Assembly (NCBI GenBank): GCA_030654175.1
Contig: JAURXZ010000003.1
Span: 35,816 to 99,815, forward strand
Length of the DNA stretch: 64,000 bases
Direction: 5' to 3'
From: Bacteroidia bacterium
GTDB taxonomy: Bacteria; Bacteroidota; Bacteroidia; 2-12-FULL-35-15
Position numbers and translations under genes: made by a program. Positions 44,501 to 52,717 of the stretch are shown piece after piece (within the stretch, counting starts at the first letter, position 1; every line of letters starts with the position of its first letter). The notes under the pieces are model-generated. The model saw nothing but the letters and a program-made list of their open reading frames with translations, did no database searches and had not been told where the DNA came from.

Positions 44501-46003
44501 AAAATAACTGTTGGGTATTTGAATACAACGTATAATTTTTCACATGATATTATCATCGATAATAATTCGTTTGGGGTTGAGAACTTAAATATTTTTGACA
44601 TCAATCATAATAAAGCAGTGGTTACAGGCAAAGTATACCATACAAATTTTAAAAATTTTCAACTCGATTTTGATCTCCAGCCACAAAAATTCATGTGCCT
44701 GAATACCACAGAAGCAAATAACAGTTTATATTATGGCAAAGCCTATGTTTCAGGTATAGTCAACATTTCGGGCTATACAGATAACATTTCAATTGCTGCT
44801 AATGTAAAAACCGAGAGTATTGTTACCAATGATAAACCGGATAAATTGAATATGCTTTCTAAAACAGAACTGACCAAATTTTATATACCACTTTCAGGTC
44901 CGGGAGAACTTAGCTCAACTGATTTTATCACCTTCATAAAAAAAGACAGCAGCCTTGATCTAAAAAACAATTACAAAGTACAACTTGGTGGGCTTACACT
45001 TAATTTTGATCTGGAAGTTACCCCCGATGCAGAAGTTCAATTAATATTCGATCAAAAAGTAGGAGATATTATCAGAAGCAGAGGTAATGGAAATATTAAC
45101 CTGGAAATTACTACTAAGGGAGATTTTAAAATGTATGGAGATTATGTGATCGAAGGTGGCGATTATTTGTTTACGCTTAAAAATATAATCAACAAAAGAT
45201 TTGATCTTGAAAAAGGTGGAGTCATTAAATGGAGCGGGATCCCTTATAAAGCAGATATTAATCTGAGTACTGTTTATAAAGCCCGCGCTTCTCTTAAACC
45301 ATTTTTCCCTGATGATTCGTCAAGCACTTTGAAAAAACGATACCCGGTAGATTTAAAACTTTTAATGACAGGTGATCTTTTATCGCCTGAAATTAATTTC
45401 AATATTGGATTGCCTACGGTTGATGCAACAATAAGCCAAACCGTTATGAACTATATTAATACGGATGCTGAGATGAACCGCCAGATTTTTTCATTGCTTA
45501 TTCTTAATAGCTTTGTTACGCCTTATTCAATTGCAGGTAATAGTGGAGGACCTACTGTTGGGTCTGTTGCAGGAGCCAACACCAGCGAATTACTCTCGAA
45601 CCAGTTCAGCAATATGTTAAGTAAAATAAGTAACGATTTTGATGTGGGTGTAAATTATCGCCCCGGTGATGAGATCAGTAAAGATGAGCTGGAACTGGCT
45701 TTATCCACCCAATTATTTAATGATAAGCTATCAATAGATGGTAACGTAGGTAGAAATACTCCTAATACCCAAAATGCAAACAATTTCGTGGGAGACGTAA
45801 ATATTGATTACAAACTAACTGATGATGGCAAGTTCAGAGTTAAAGCGTTTAACAGAGCCAATGATATTAATCAGATGTATTCAAGCGGACCATACACAAG
45901 GGGAGTCGGAGTATTTTACAGAGAAGAATTTGATACGTTGGGAGAATTGTACAAACGGTATTTAAGTAATATAAAAAACAGAAAAAATAAGGAGAAGAAA
46001 TAA
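41579..46003 (+). CDS. TamB-like translocation/assembly module protein (DUF490)
   Basis: About 1474 residues. An N-terminal transmembrane helix (MIVLFLLIQIRSVQIYA) is followed by a long beta-rich AsmA/TamB-type repeat body. The C-terminal DUF490 part (from ~1150) has LNFDLEVTPDAEVQLIFD, GNGNINLEITTKGDFKMYGDY, EGGDYLFTLKNIINKRFDLE and PYKADINLSTVYKA, strong TamB hallmarks. It spans the periplasm and supports outer-membrane protein or lipid transport. The frame is open upstream through KKLTNILFRLIATIIF, which looks like the start of the TM helix, so translation may begin at a non-ATG codon near 41530; the repeat upstream could have removed the original ATG. No TamA gene is adjacent. Confidence 0.88.
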   Translation: MIVLFLLIQIRSVQIYAAKKTAIYLSEKLQTRVEIGSIDIEFFKKLVFKDLYVEDLHHDTLLYSKELKLDISNINFKQRKINVYNLVLFDTKASLVKYKTDEDLNFQFIIDAFDTGDTTKGSPSLPWDIRFREVTLLNSDFTYRNEHDTVQSFGINYSDIRASKINSRFADIRFVEDTIHTTIDYLSAVEKSGFILKNLSCYAKISPVGIQLDELKIKTPESTIATDLTFKYNRYNDFNDFINQVYLKADFDHSILEMSDISFFAPDLKGLNKKLIVSGKISGKINDLRGKKMNILLANTATQFIGDIKLTGLPKIDETVIYLNIEQLKTNYYDLKQLAMPPFETSQTLDIPSNIAKLGNMKFKGTFTGLYNDFYAYGNFSSALGNLSTDLAVNHDEKKNKEFYKGKLKSTAFDFGAFFGTDIIGKATANVTIDGSGLTLEKIAAGLKGTINSLEFNNYTYKNIAIEGNIAKQIFKGKLNVKDDNIDFDFNGKVDFTGKLPNLDFITTLNRADLAALNFIKSTKKTNLSTQVIINVTGNNIDNLIGRINFDNTIYQQDKETYKSSAFNLVSEEENGVKTIKIFSDLMDAQMVGKFQILDLPVSIEKLLSNYLPSYFNKKSYPKYISPQIFEYSILLKKTDPITQLFAPKISIAPKTLIKGNFNSVTNELYLTGNSTKLTFADFVVKNWNIKAKTDKGLQIATGCENLYLSDSTWLRDFNIVTSTDSDSVNLELKWDNKSKNANKGDIKALVHFNPKKIIELKILPSQFVLSDSIWEITKTNEIVIDSNYITVKELIIENLSQSIALNGIISNNKTDQLKLSLTNFNLANLNLFTKPSGVNFKGRVNGESVLSDVFHELLLLSNNNFTSLSINDNAMGDGAIKTIWDNTKEALYLHGSFTVGIVPNILFSGYYYPKKTEDNIDMKLDLQAMQLQLFEPFIKDYCPNFKGFFAGNVEIKGSVLEPKVSGVLNVNAKKITVGYLNTTYNFSHDIIIDNNSFGVENLNIFDINHNKAVVTGKVYHTNFKNFQLDFDLQPQKFMCLNTTEANNSLYYGKAYVSGIVNISGYTDNISIAANVKTESIVTNDKPDKLNMLSKTELTKFYIPLSGPGELSSTDFITFIKKDSSLDLKNNYKVQLGGLTLNFDLEVTPDAEVQLIFDQKVGDIIRSRGNGNINLEITTKGDFKMYGDYVIEGGDYLFTLKNIINKRFDLEKGGVIKWSGIPYKADINLSTVYKARASLKPFFPDDSSSTLKKRYPVDLKLLMTGDLLSPEINFNIGLPTVDATISQTVMNYINTDAEMNRQIFSLLILNSFVTPYSIAGNSGGPTVGSVAGANTSELLSNQFSNMLSKISNDFDVGVNYRPGDEISKDELELALSTQLFNDKLSIDGNVGRNTPNTQNANNFVGDVNIDYKLTDDGKFRVKAFNRANDINQMYSSGPYTRGVGVFYREEFDTLGELYKRYLSNIKNRKNKEKK

Positions 46004-46007
46004 AAAT

Positions 46008-46076
46008 AATTTGAAAATGTGCTAATTTGAAAATTTCATTAGCACATTTTCAAATTACCCCATTTTCAAATTATTT
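46008..46076. repeat. 'tttgaaaatgtgctaa' repeat between TamB and ribBA genes
   Basis: Two inverted tttgaaaatgtgctaatttg-type blocks fill the convergent gap. The pair can form a long hairpin (gtgctaatttgaaaat / attagcacattttcaaatta), so it may also act as a two-way terminator. Confidence 0.7.
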
Positions 46077-47291
46077 TCACTTATCTAATTTCAATGAATG
46101 TCCCATTTTATCACGCTTTGTTTGCAGATAAAATCTATTGTGATCATTCGATTCAATTTCAATTGCAATATTTTCTATAATTTCTAATCCGTAACCAATA
46201 AGGCCTGCGCGCTTTTTAGGATTATTGCTCATCAGTCGAATTTTAGTAACTCCAAGATCACGCAATATTTGTGCACCCACGCCATAATCACGTTCATCCA
46301 TTCCGAAACCCAATTCAATATTGGCCTCAACGGTATCGCGTCCTTCTTCCTGTAATTTATATGCTTTCAATTTGTTCAATAGCCCAATTCCGCGCCCCTC
46401 CTGGTTCATATATACGATCACTCCTTTTCCTTCCTTTTCAATCATTTCCATTGATTTCTGAAGTTGAGGGCCACAATCGCAGCGACAAGAACCAAATACA
46501 TCCCCTGTTAAGCAAGAGGAGTGCATACGCACTAAAACCGGCTCATCTTTATCCCAGGTTCCTTTTATTAAGGCCAAATGCTCCTGATCGTTGGTGGTTT
46601 GGCGATAGGCGATCAATTCAAAATTCCCCCATTGGGTTGGCATTTTAACCTGAACATCTTTTGTAATGATACTTTCGTTTTTAATACGATAAGCGATCAG
46701 ATCCTCAATAGAAATTATTTTAAGATCAAATTTCTTAGCAATTTCAAGTAATTGTGGCAAACGAGCCATTGTTCCATCCTCATTCATTATTTCAACCAAT
46801 GCACCTGCTGATTCAAAACCGGCAATACGTGCAAGATCAATAGTAGCCTCTGTATGCCCTGCTCTGCGCAACACACCACCTTTTTTAGCTTTTAACGGAA
46901 AAATATGACCGGGCTTACCAAATTCTTCTGGCTTGGTATTTGGATTAACCAGCGCCTGAATAGTTTTAGAGCGGTCGCTTGCAGAAATCCCCGTAGTACA
47001 ACCATCTCCAAGTAAATCAATAGAAACAGTGAAAGCCGTAGTATTTTGTGATGTGTTGTTACTCACCATCATTTCAAGACCGAGCTCCTCGCAACGCTCT
47101 TCTGTAATTGCAGCACAAATAAGTCCGCGGCCATGAGTTGCCATAAAATTAATAACCTCGGGGGTAACTTTATCGGCAACAGCAATAAAATCGCCTTCAT
47201 TTTCACGATCTTCATCATCAACAACGATAATCACCTTACCTGCTTTAAGATCAGCAATTGCTTCTTCAATAGTATTTAACACAGATTCCAT
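46077..47291 (-). CDS. ribBA: Bifunctional 3,4-dihydroxy-2-butanone-4-phosphate synthase / GTP cyclohydrolase II
   Basis: 404 residues. RibB half (1-~205): [19 protein letters not shown] metal site, [11 protein letters not shown], and [17 protein letters not shown]. RibA half: the zinc cysteines in [21 protein letters not shown], then [18 protein letters not shown] (catalytic Arg) and [15 protein letters not shown]. It makes both riboflavin precursors from ribulose-5-P and GTP. No FMN riboswitch was recognised upstream (47292-47588). Confidence 0.95.
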   Translation of the reverse strand: MESVLNTIEEAIADLKAGKVIIVVDDEDRENEGDFIAVADKVTPEVINFMATHGRGLICAAITEERCEELGLEMMVSNNTSQNTTAFTVSIDLLGDGCTTGISASDRSKTIQALVNPNTKPEEFGKPGHIFPLKAKKGGVLRRAGHTEATIDLARIAGFESAGALVEIMNEDGTMARLPQLLEIAKKFDLKIISIEDLIAYRIKNESIITKDVQVKMPTQWGNFELIAYRQTTNDQEHLALIKGTWDKDEPVLVRMHSSCLTGDVFGSCRCDCGPQLQKSMEMIEKEGKGVIVYMNQEGRGIGLLNKLKAYKLQEEGRDTVEANIELGFGMDERDYGVGAQILRDLGVTKIRLMSNNPKKRAGLIGYGLEIIENIAIEIESNDHNRFYLQTKRDKMGHSLKLDK

Positions 47292-47471
47292 TTTTCAAGA
47301 TTTAATACAAAGATACTAAAAATAGTAAAGTGCCAGTTGCCACAACCACTATGATTGCAGGACAAAATCCCATTAATCTCTGTTTTTTATTGGTTATATC
47401 ATGTTTTCCCAGACTTAATGGACTGAAACTATAAAAAGAAAATTTGACGCCCCACTCCCATGTGAATCTAC

Positions 47472-47502
47472 TTGTTGAAACAAAAATGTTTCATTATCTT
47501 TG
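47472..47502 (+). promoter_or_regulatory. Sigma-ABfr-type promoter upstream of rdgB
   Basis: TTG at 47472-47474 (and 47475-47477) with a 17-20 base spacer to TATCTTTG (47495-47502). The leader to the rdgB ATG would be about 80 bases and contains a repeat-like aaattcacatttcaaattag. Confidence 0.5.
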
Positions 47503-47588
47503 AATTACTTGTGTATATATACATTTTTTATGGAATGTATTGAAGACAGAATCAAAATTCACATTTCAAATTAGCCCCTTTCAAATTG

Positions 47589-48236
47589 ATGGAAATAGTT
47601 TTCGCTACGGCAAATAAAAACAAAATAAAAGAAATTCAGGCCTTGATCCCCTCTACCATTAAGGTATTGGGGCTAACCGATATTAACTGTACAGAAGAAA
47701 TACCGGAAACGCAAGCTACCATTGAAGGCAATGCCTCACAAAAAGCTTTTTATGTTTACAATAAGTACCATGTAAATTGTTTTGCAGATGATACAGGGTT
47801 AGAAGTGGAAGCCTTGGAAGGACGCCCTGGTGTATTATCTGCGCGTTATGCAGGTGAGAGTAAAAATGCAGACGACAATATGAATAAGATACTGGAGGAG
47901 ATGAAAGGTATTACAAATCGAAGAGCTCGTTTTAAAACAGTTATTTCATTGGTAATAGATGGCAAAGAAGTTCAGTTTGAAGGAATAATAAATGGAACTA
48001 TGCTAATTGAAAAACAGGGCTCGGAAGGTTTCGGTTACGATCCTATTTTTGCCCCTGATCTCAAACAAAATCAGTCTGCAATTGGAAATGGGCTGAAGGA
48101 GAGGTCGGGAGAGGCTGGATCTGATGTAAAAAGAAAAATATCTTTTGCTGAAATGGATCTTTCCGAAAAAAATAAAATAAGCCACCGGGCATTGGCAGTT
48201 AATAAACTTGTTGAATACTTGAATCGGTTAGACTAA
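47589..48236 (+). CDS. rdgB: dITP/XTP pyrophosphatase (HAM1 family)
   Basis: 215 residues from the ATG (an in-frame TTG precedes it). FATANKNKIKEIQALIP, FADDTGLEVEALEGRPGVLSARYAG, EGFGYDPIFAPD and the final EKNKISHRALAVNKL are the HAM1 blocks; the catalytic Asp is in ADDTGLE. It removes non-canonical purine triphosphates. Between YDPIFAPD and FAEMDLSEK the chain has ~30 residues (NQSAIGNGLKERSGEAGSDV) where relatives have only a few, and the underlying DNA looks repeat-derived. The active-site parts are intact. Confidence 0.93.
   Translation: MEIVFATANKNKIKEIQALIPSTIKVLGLTDINCTEEIPETQATIEGNASQKAFYVYNKYHVNCFADDTGLEVEALEGRPGVLSARYAGESKNADDNMNKILEEMKGITNRRARFKTVISLVIDGKEVQFEGIINGTMLIEKQGSEGFGYDPIFAPDLKQNQSAIGNGLKERSGEAGSDVKRKISFAEMDLSEKNKISHRALAVNKLVEYLNRLD
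48090..48120. repeat. Possible repeat-derived insert in rdgB
   Basis: ggctgaaggagaggtcggga followed by gaggctggat encodes GLKERSGEAG in a variable loop of RdgB and resembles G-rich interspersed repeats of this genome (compare 25629-25655). Confidence 0.45.
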
Positions 48237-48357
48237 AAATCTCCTTTGCTTAATTTTAAATTTGTAAAAACAAAAAGCCACAAATTCCAATAACTATCAT
48301 CAATTCGCGCAATTTCAATTTCTGTTCAATGCGTGCAATTCATGTCAAAAAATATAT

Positions 48358-51102
48358 ATGAAAATAGGTATCATTTTCGGAGGTTTTTCCAAAGAGCGCG
48401 AAATATCATTTGCGGGTGGAAGAACTGTTTACGATAATCTGAATAAATCATTGTTCGAAGCTGTTCCGGTATTTATCGACAGCTTTGGAAATTTTGTTTT
48501 ACTAAATTGGGAATTTGTTTATAAAGGAAGCATCCGTGATTTCTATCCTCCTGCCGAATTTATTCCGAACAAAGAAGGTGATTTTCAAATTTATGCTGAG
48601 CAGATCGGTAAACTATCTTCTGAACAGCAACTTGAATTGATCAATAAAATAGGGCAAAAAATAGAACCGGGAGATCTAAAAAAACATTTTGATTTTGCTT
48701 TTTTATGTTTGCATGGTCCATTTGGCGAAGACGGTAAGATACAAGGCTTGTTTGAATATTTAGGAATACCTTATTCAGGTGCGGGAATTTTGTCATCAGC
48801 AATCGGCATTGATAAAAGCGTACAAAAACGCATGATGGTAAATGCAGGATTTAACAGTCCTGCATTTTTTACAATTGATAGAGAAAGCTATATTAAAGGG
48901 CATTGTAAAGGTCTTTTCGAAAAAGCAAAAAAAGAAGTTGGATTTCCAATGGTCATAAAACCAGCTAATCAAGGTTCTTCCATTGGAATTAGCATTTTGC
49001 ATGATGACGACAATTTTAAATTTATGGAAGCCATTGAAAAGGCTTTTTTTACAAAATGGGTAGATGCAAATGAATGGAAAAAATTAAGCGCTGAACAAAA
49101 AAACGAGTTCATTCGTGTACTTGCTGATATTCGTGAAGGTATAGGAATGCCAATTAGAGTTGAAAGTTCAAAGTTGAAAGTTGAAAGTTCAAATACAGAA
49201 GCTAATATCTGCTATCACCCGCAGGACCTGATTGACTATTTGAATATACTTTTTGAAACCGAAAAAGAAGGAGCTGTTCTGGAAGCCCTTGATGGTGAGA
49301 GTAAAGTTCTTGTTGAAGGTTTTATTGAAGGAAAAGAATTTTCATGTATCGTTCTTCAGGATACTGACGATCAGCACAAGGAAAAAAAATTAAAGGCTGA
49401 AGTAATTGCCTTGCCACCAACAGAGATCAGAAAAGGAAAAGAATTATTCGATTACCGCTCAAAATATTTACCCGGTCTTTCACGTAAGATAACCCCCATT
49501 GATCTACCAAATGATCAAATACAGGCGATACGTAAAGAATGCGAACGTTTGTTTTACGCTTTAAATTTTGATGTTTATGCCAGGATCGATGGCTTTATTT
49601 CAAATGAAGGAAAGATATTTTTGAACGATCCGAATACGACTTCAGGAATGATGCCTTCGTCCTTTTTCTTTCATCAGGCAGCGGAGATCGGTTTAAACCC
49701 ATCGCAGTTTTTAACATATATAATTCGCACTTCGCTTGCACAGCGGATCATAGCAAGCAAAAACAGCGGAGCGTTTGATAGCTTGTTATTAACATTAGAC
49801 AACTCAATTAAAGAAGATAAGGCCGCAACTACCAATAAAATTAAGGTGGCTGTAATTTTGGGCGGCTATTCTTCGGAGCGACATATTTCTGTGGAAAGTG
49901 GAAGAAATATTTATGAAAAATTAGCATCCTCAACAAAGTATGAACCTATACCGGTATTCCTTACAGGTGATGCCGATGAACACATTATGTATCAGATCCC
50001 GATAAATATTCTGTTGAAGGATAATGCTGATGACATAAAAGATAAGATTGAAAATTACAAGATACATGATCTGGTTAAACAAATTATTGAGGAGTGTTCC
50101 AACATTACTACAAAATATTCAAGCACCGATAATTTAGCTAAACCAAAGCGATTAACCTATCAGGATCTATCCAAAATGGTGGATTGCGTTTTTATTGCTT
50201 TGCATGGTCGCCCTGGCGAAGATGGTGCCGTACAAGCCCAATTGGAACAAGTTGGGTTACCTTACAATGGTTCAGGTGTGGAAAGCTCACAGATCACAAT
50301 TGATAAATACCGCACCAATGAAATTTTAAAACAAAACGGATTTTTAATCGCTGAACATTTATTGATCTCAGATGAAGCCTGGAACGACAATAAAAATGAA
50401 GTACTGAACACTATTAAAGAAAAAATTCAATTTCCATTTATTGCAAAACCAGTGGATGATGGTTGTTCATCGGCTGTTCGTAAAATAAAAACAATAGAAG
50501 AATTTGAAGCGTTTGCAAAATTAATTTTCCGAAAACAGGAAAATTTAGATACTGCTGCCGCACAAGTATTGCATATCAAGGATAAAGAAGAGTTCCCAAG
50601 AAAGCAAGTACTCCTTGTTGAAGAATTAATAAGCAAACGGGATGCAAATCATTTTCTTGAAATTACAGGAGGAATGCTTACCAGGTATAATGCTCAGGGC
50701 AATATTATATACGATGTTTTTGAAGCTTCTGAAGCACTCAGCGGAGGAGAAGTTTTATCATTGGAAGAAAAATTTTTAGCAGGACAAGGCCAAAACATCA
50801 CCCCGGCACGTTATTCAAAAAACAAAGCCGAACGCCAGCAAATTTCAGATAAAGTAAAACAAACCCTGGGCGATGCCGCTAAACTATTAAACATAAACGG
50901 TTATACACGTATAGATGCTTTTGTACGAATTTATGATGTAAACAGGGTGGAAGTAATCTTCATAGAAGTAAACTCATTGCCCGGAATGACCCCTGCTACC
51001 TGCATTTTTCATCAAAGCGCACTTGAAGGGTATAAACCTTACGACTTTATTGACAACATTTTAAATTTTGCTTTCCAGAAAATGAAAGTGGCTGTAAAGT
51101 AG
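48358..51102 (+). CDS. Tandem double D-alanine-D-alanine ligase-like protein
   Basis: 914 residues, about twice a normal Ddl (300-360). Module 1 (about 1-470): IIFGGFSKEREISFAGGRTV, LHGPFGEDGKIQGLFEYLGI, VIKPANQGSSIGI, and a final metal loop IFLNDPNTTSGMM with Asp where E-x-N is usual. Module 2 (from ~493): VILGGYSSERHISVESGRN, LHGRPGEDGAVQAQLEQVGL, a changed phosphate loop AKPVDDGCSSAV, and the canonical FIEVNSLPGMT. Each half lacks a different textbook element. The family ligates D-Ala for peptidoglycan. Long double forms are known in Bacteroidota. Residues ~267-279 come from a repeat insert. Confidence 0.88.
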   Translation: MKIGIIFGGFSKEREISFAGGRTVYDNLNKSLFEAVPVFIDSFGNFVLLNWEFVYKGSIRDFYPPAEFIPNKEGDFQIYAEQIGKLSSEQQLELINKIGQKIEPGDLKKHFDFAFLCLHGPFGEDGKIQGLFEYLGIPYSGAGILSSAIGIDKSVQKRMMVNAGFNSPAFFTIDRESYIKGHCKGLFEKAKKEVGFPMVIKPANQGSSIGISILHDDDNFKFMEAIEKAFFTKWVDANEWKKLSAEQKNEFIRVLADIREGIGMPIRVESSKLKVESSNTEANICYHPQDLIDYLNILFETEKEGAVLEALDGESKVLVEGFIEGKEFSCIVLQDTDDQHKEKKLKAEVIALPPTEIRKGKELFDYRSKYLPGLSRKITPIDLPNDQIQAIRKECERLFYALNFDVYARIDGFISNEGKIFLNDPNTTSGMMPSSFFFHQAAEIGLNPSQFLTYIIRTSLAQRIIASKNSGAFDSLLLTLDNSIKEDKAATTNKIKVAVILGGYSSERHISVESGRNIYEKLASSTKYEPIPVFLTGDADEHIMYQIPINILLKDNADDIKDKIENYKIHDLVKQIIEECSNITTKYSSTDNLAKPKRLTYQDLSKMVDCVFIALHGRPGEDGAVQAQLEQVGLPYNGSGVESSQITIDKYRTNEILKQNGFLIAEHLLISDEAWNDNKNEVLNTIKEKIQFPFIAKPVDDGCSSAVRKIKTIEEFEAFAKLIFRKQENLDTAAAQVLHIKDKEEFPRKQVLLVEELISKRDANHFLEITGGMLTRYNAQGNIIYDVFEASEALSGGEVLSLEEKFLAGQGQNITPARYSKNKAERQQISDKVKQTLGDAAKLLNINGYTRIDAFVRIYDVNRVEVIFIEVNSLPGMTPATCIFHQSALEGYKPYDFIDNILNFAFQKMKVAVK
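49158..49192. repeat. 'gttgaaagttcaaa' repeat in frame inside the ligase gene
   Basis: Four gttgaaagtt(c) units lie in the coding frame and encode VESSKLKVESS. The same unit is intergenic at 41439-41517 and 56577-56628. Confidence 0.8.
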
Positions 51103-51126
51103 ATGCAGTAATATAGCAATTTTATA

Positions 51127-51257
51127 CCCATGACAGGGTTTCAAACCCTGTTAGGGTTAACTAAAGCAAATGTTTTCATCTATGGATCTTGCCCTCTACG
51201 GTTGGATTTAAATTGATACCCTTTCACCCCTAACAGGGTTTGAAACCCTGTCAGGGG
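51127..51257. repeat. Pair of inverted 'aacagggtttgaaaccctgtt' palindromes
   Basis: Copy A (51127-51157) and copy B (51227-51257) are near-perfect reverse complements, and each is itself palindromic around cagggtttgaaaccctg. They enclose 69 bases, so together they can fold into a larger structure. It is a REP/BIME-like or MITE-like element immediately upstream of coaE. Confidence 0.8.
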
Positions 51258-51296
51258 ACTGTAACACAAAATAAAGTACATTTATTAAAACAGACA

Positions 51297-51884
51297 ATGA
51301 TAAAAGTTGGAATAACAGGCGGTATTGGAAGCGGAAAAACTACCGTTTGTAAAGTTTTTGAATTGCTTGGTGTGCCAGTTTATTATGCGGATATTGAAGC
51401 GAAACAAATTTTGGATTCGAACTTAGAAGTAAAAAAGAACATTATAAACACCTTTGGCAACAGTGTTTTAAATGATGAAGAGAAAATCGATAAAAAAAAA
51501 TTAGCTTCCCTGGTATTTAACAATAAAGAAAATTTAGAAAAGCTTAATTCCATTGTCCATCCTGCTGTTCGGGAGCATTTCGAGAATTGGCTACAACAAC
51601 ATTCAACCCAAAAATATATTTTAAAAGAAGCAGCTATTTTGTTCGAAAGCGGTTCATATAAATTAGTGGATAAAGTTATTGCTGTGGTTGCCCCTTTGGA
51701 GCTAAAAATAAGCAGAACAATGCAACGCGACAAGGTAACCCAAGCGGAAGTAGAACTTCGAATCAGTAACCAACTGAATGATGATGAAAAAATAAAACGT
51801 TCTCAATTTGTGATTCATAATGACGAACAACAATTGCTCATTCCACAGATCTTAAATATTCACGATCAAATAACTAAATCATAA
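51297..51884 (+). CDS. coaE: Dephospho-CoA kinase
   Basis: 195 residues from ATG (MIKVGITGGIGSGKTTVCKV, P-loop at 8-15), the normal CoaE length; a longer in-frame ATG at 51240 lies in the palindromic repeat. GVPVYYADIEAKQILDS and IVHPAVREHFENWL (conserved H-P) and the lid region RTMQRDKVTQAEVELRISNQ are visible. It performs the last step of CoA synthesis. Its leader holds the inverted palindromes. Confidence 0.93.
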   Translation: MIKVGITGGIGSGKTTVCKVFELLGVPVYYADIEAKQILDSNLEVKKNIINTFGNSVLNDEEKIDKKKLASLVFNNKENLEKLNSIVHPAVREHFENWLQQHSTQKYILKEAAILFESGSYKLVDKVIAVVAPLELKISRTMQRDKVTQAEVELRISNQLNDDEKIKRSQFVIHNDEQQLLIPQILNIHDQITKS

Positions 51885-51953
51885 ATATTTTTCTCTGATT
51901 GCTAAAACTTTACTATTTTCGGTAACAAATTAATTAAAACTATAAAACAGTTC

Positions 51954-52352
51954 ATGGAAAATCAAAATCAGGGTACACCAAATCAGGAAAACATAAATCA
52001 ACAATTCAACCAGCAATTTGCACAGCCCTTGGGACAGCAACAATTGCCTAATTCTACTGCCGTTTTGGTATTGGGAATAATTTCAATTGTTGGTTGCTTC
52101 TGTTATGGCCTTGTTGGCCTAGTACTTGGTATCATTGCTTTAGTACTGGCAGGAAAAGCTAATGTTTTATATCAACAAAATCCTACCAATTATTCCGAAG
52201 CTTCTTTAAAAAATTTAAAAGCAGGGAAAATATGTGCGATCATTGGAACTTGTTTATCCGGTCTTTATTTTGTAATTCTCGTTATTTATATTGCATTCAT
52301 TGGTACTGTTCTTACAGCCATGCCATGGGGTGATATTTTAGGTAAACACTAA
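51954..52352 (+). CDS. CCC-motif / DUF4190-like small membrane protein
   Basis: 132 residues. A Gln/Asn-rich N-terminal third (about 1-36) precedes two or three transmembrane helices (VLVLGIISIVGCFCYGLVGLVLGIIALVLAG and AIIGTCLSGLYFVILVIYI). The CFCYG stretch and the NPTNYSEASLKNLKAGKICA loop are typical of the Bacteroidota CCC-motif proteins that pair with DUF2752 genes, as here (52421). Inner membrane; function unknown. Confidence 0.8.
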   Translation: MENQNQGTPNQENINQQFNQQFAQPLGQQQLPNSTAVLVLGIISIVGCFCYGLVGLVLGIIALVLAGKANVLYQQNPTNYSEASLKNLKAGKICAIIGTCLSGLYFVILVIYIAFIGTVLTAMPWGDILGKH

Positions 52353-52370
52353 TACTCTTTTAAATAAATA

Positions 52371-52408
52371 AAAAGGAGCCTTACCTAAATAGGTAAGGCT
52401 CCTTTTTT
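52371..52408 (+). terminator. Perfect terminator between the CCC-motif and DUF2752 genes
   Basis: aaaaggagccttacct pairs with aggtaaggctcctttt around a 4-base loop, with a T tail. Confidence 0.88.
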
Positions 52409-52420
52409 ATTTCAATACAA

Positions 52421-52717
52421 ATGTTCCAATTAACTCACTGGCTTGAAAATCACATGATGCCCTGTTTTTACAAACAGATTTCAGGCATTGACTGTCCGGG
52501 GTGTGGCATGCAGCGATCATTTATTGATTTACTGCATGGTGATTTTATTGCCAGTTTTAAAATGTATCCGGCATTATTACCTGTACTATTTACATTGGGT
52601 TTAACAGCTGCTCATTTATATTTTAAATTTAAAAATGGTGCGATATTCATTAAATATTCTTTCATTTTCACCATTTCTATTATTACTATAAGTTATATCA
52701 TTAAATTATTGAAATGA
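52421..52717 (+). CDS. DUF2752 family small membrane protein
   Basis: 98 residues. CPGCGMQRSFIDLLHGDFIAS (about 27-47) is the DUF2752 signature with its CxxC, and two or three transmembrane helices follow. Function unknown; pairing with a CCC-motif protein is recurrent in Bacteroidota. A 4-base overlap with nnr suggests translational coupling. Confidence 0.85.
   Translation: MFQLTHWLENHMMPCFYKQISGIDCPGCGMQRSFIDLLHGDFIASFKMYPALLPVLFTLGLTAAHLYFKFKNGAIFIKYSFIFTISIITISYIIKLLK

Noticed and set aside
47292..47588. FMN riboswitch for ribBA
   Set aside because: The conserved AGGGG...GAAAGTCC-type core of the RFN element was not seen on the minus strand; only a promoter-like site for rdgB on the plus strand.
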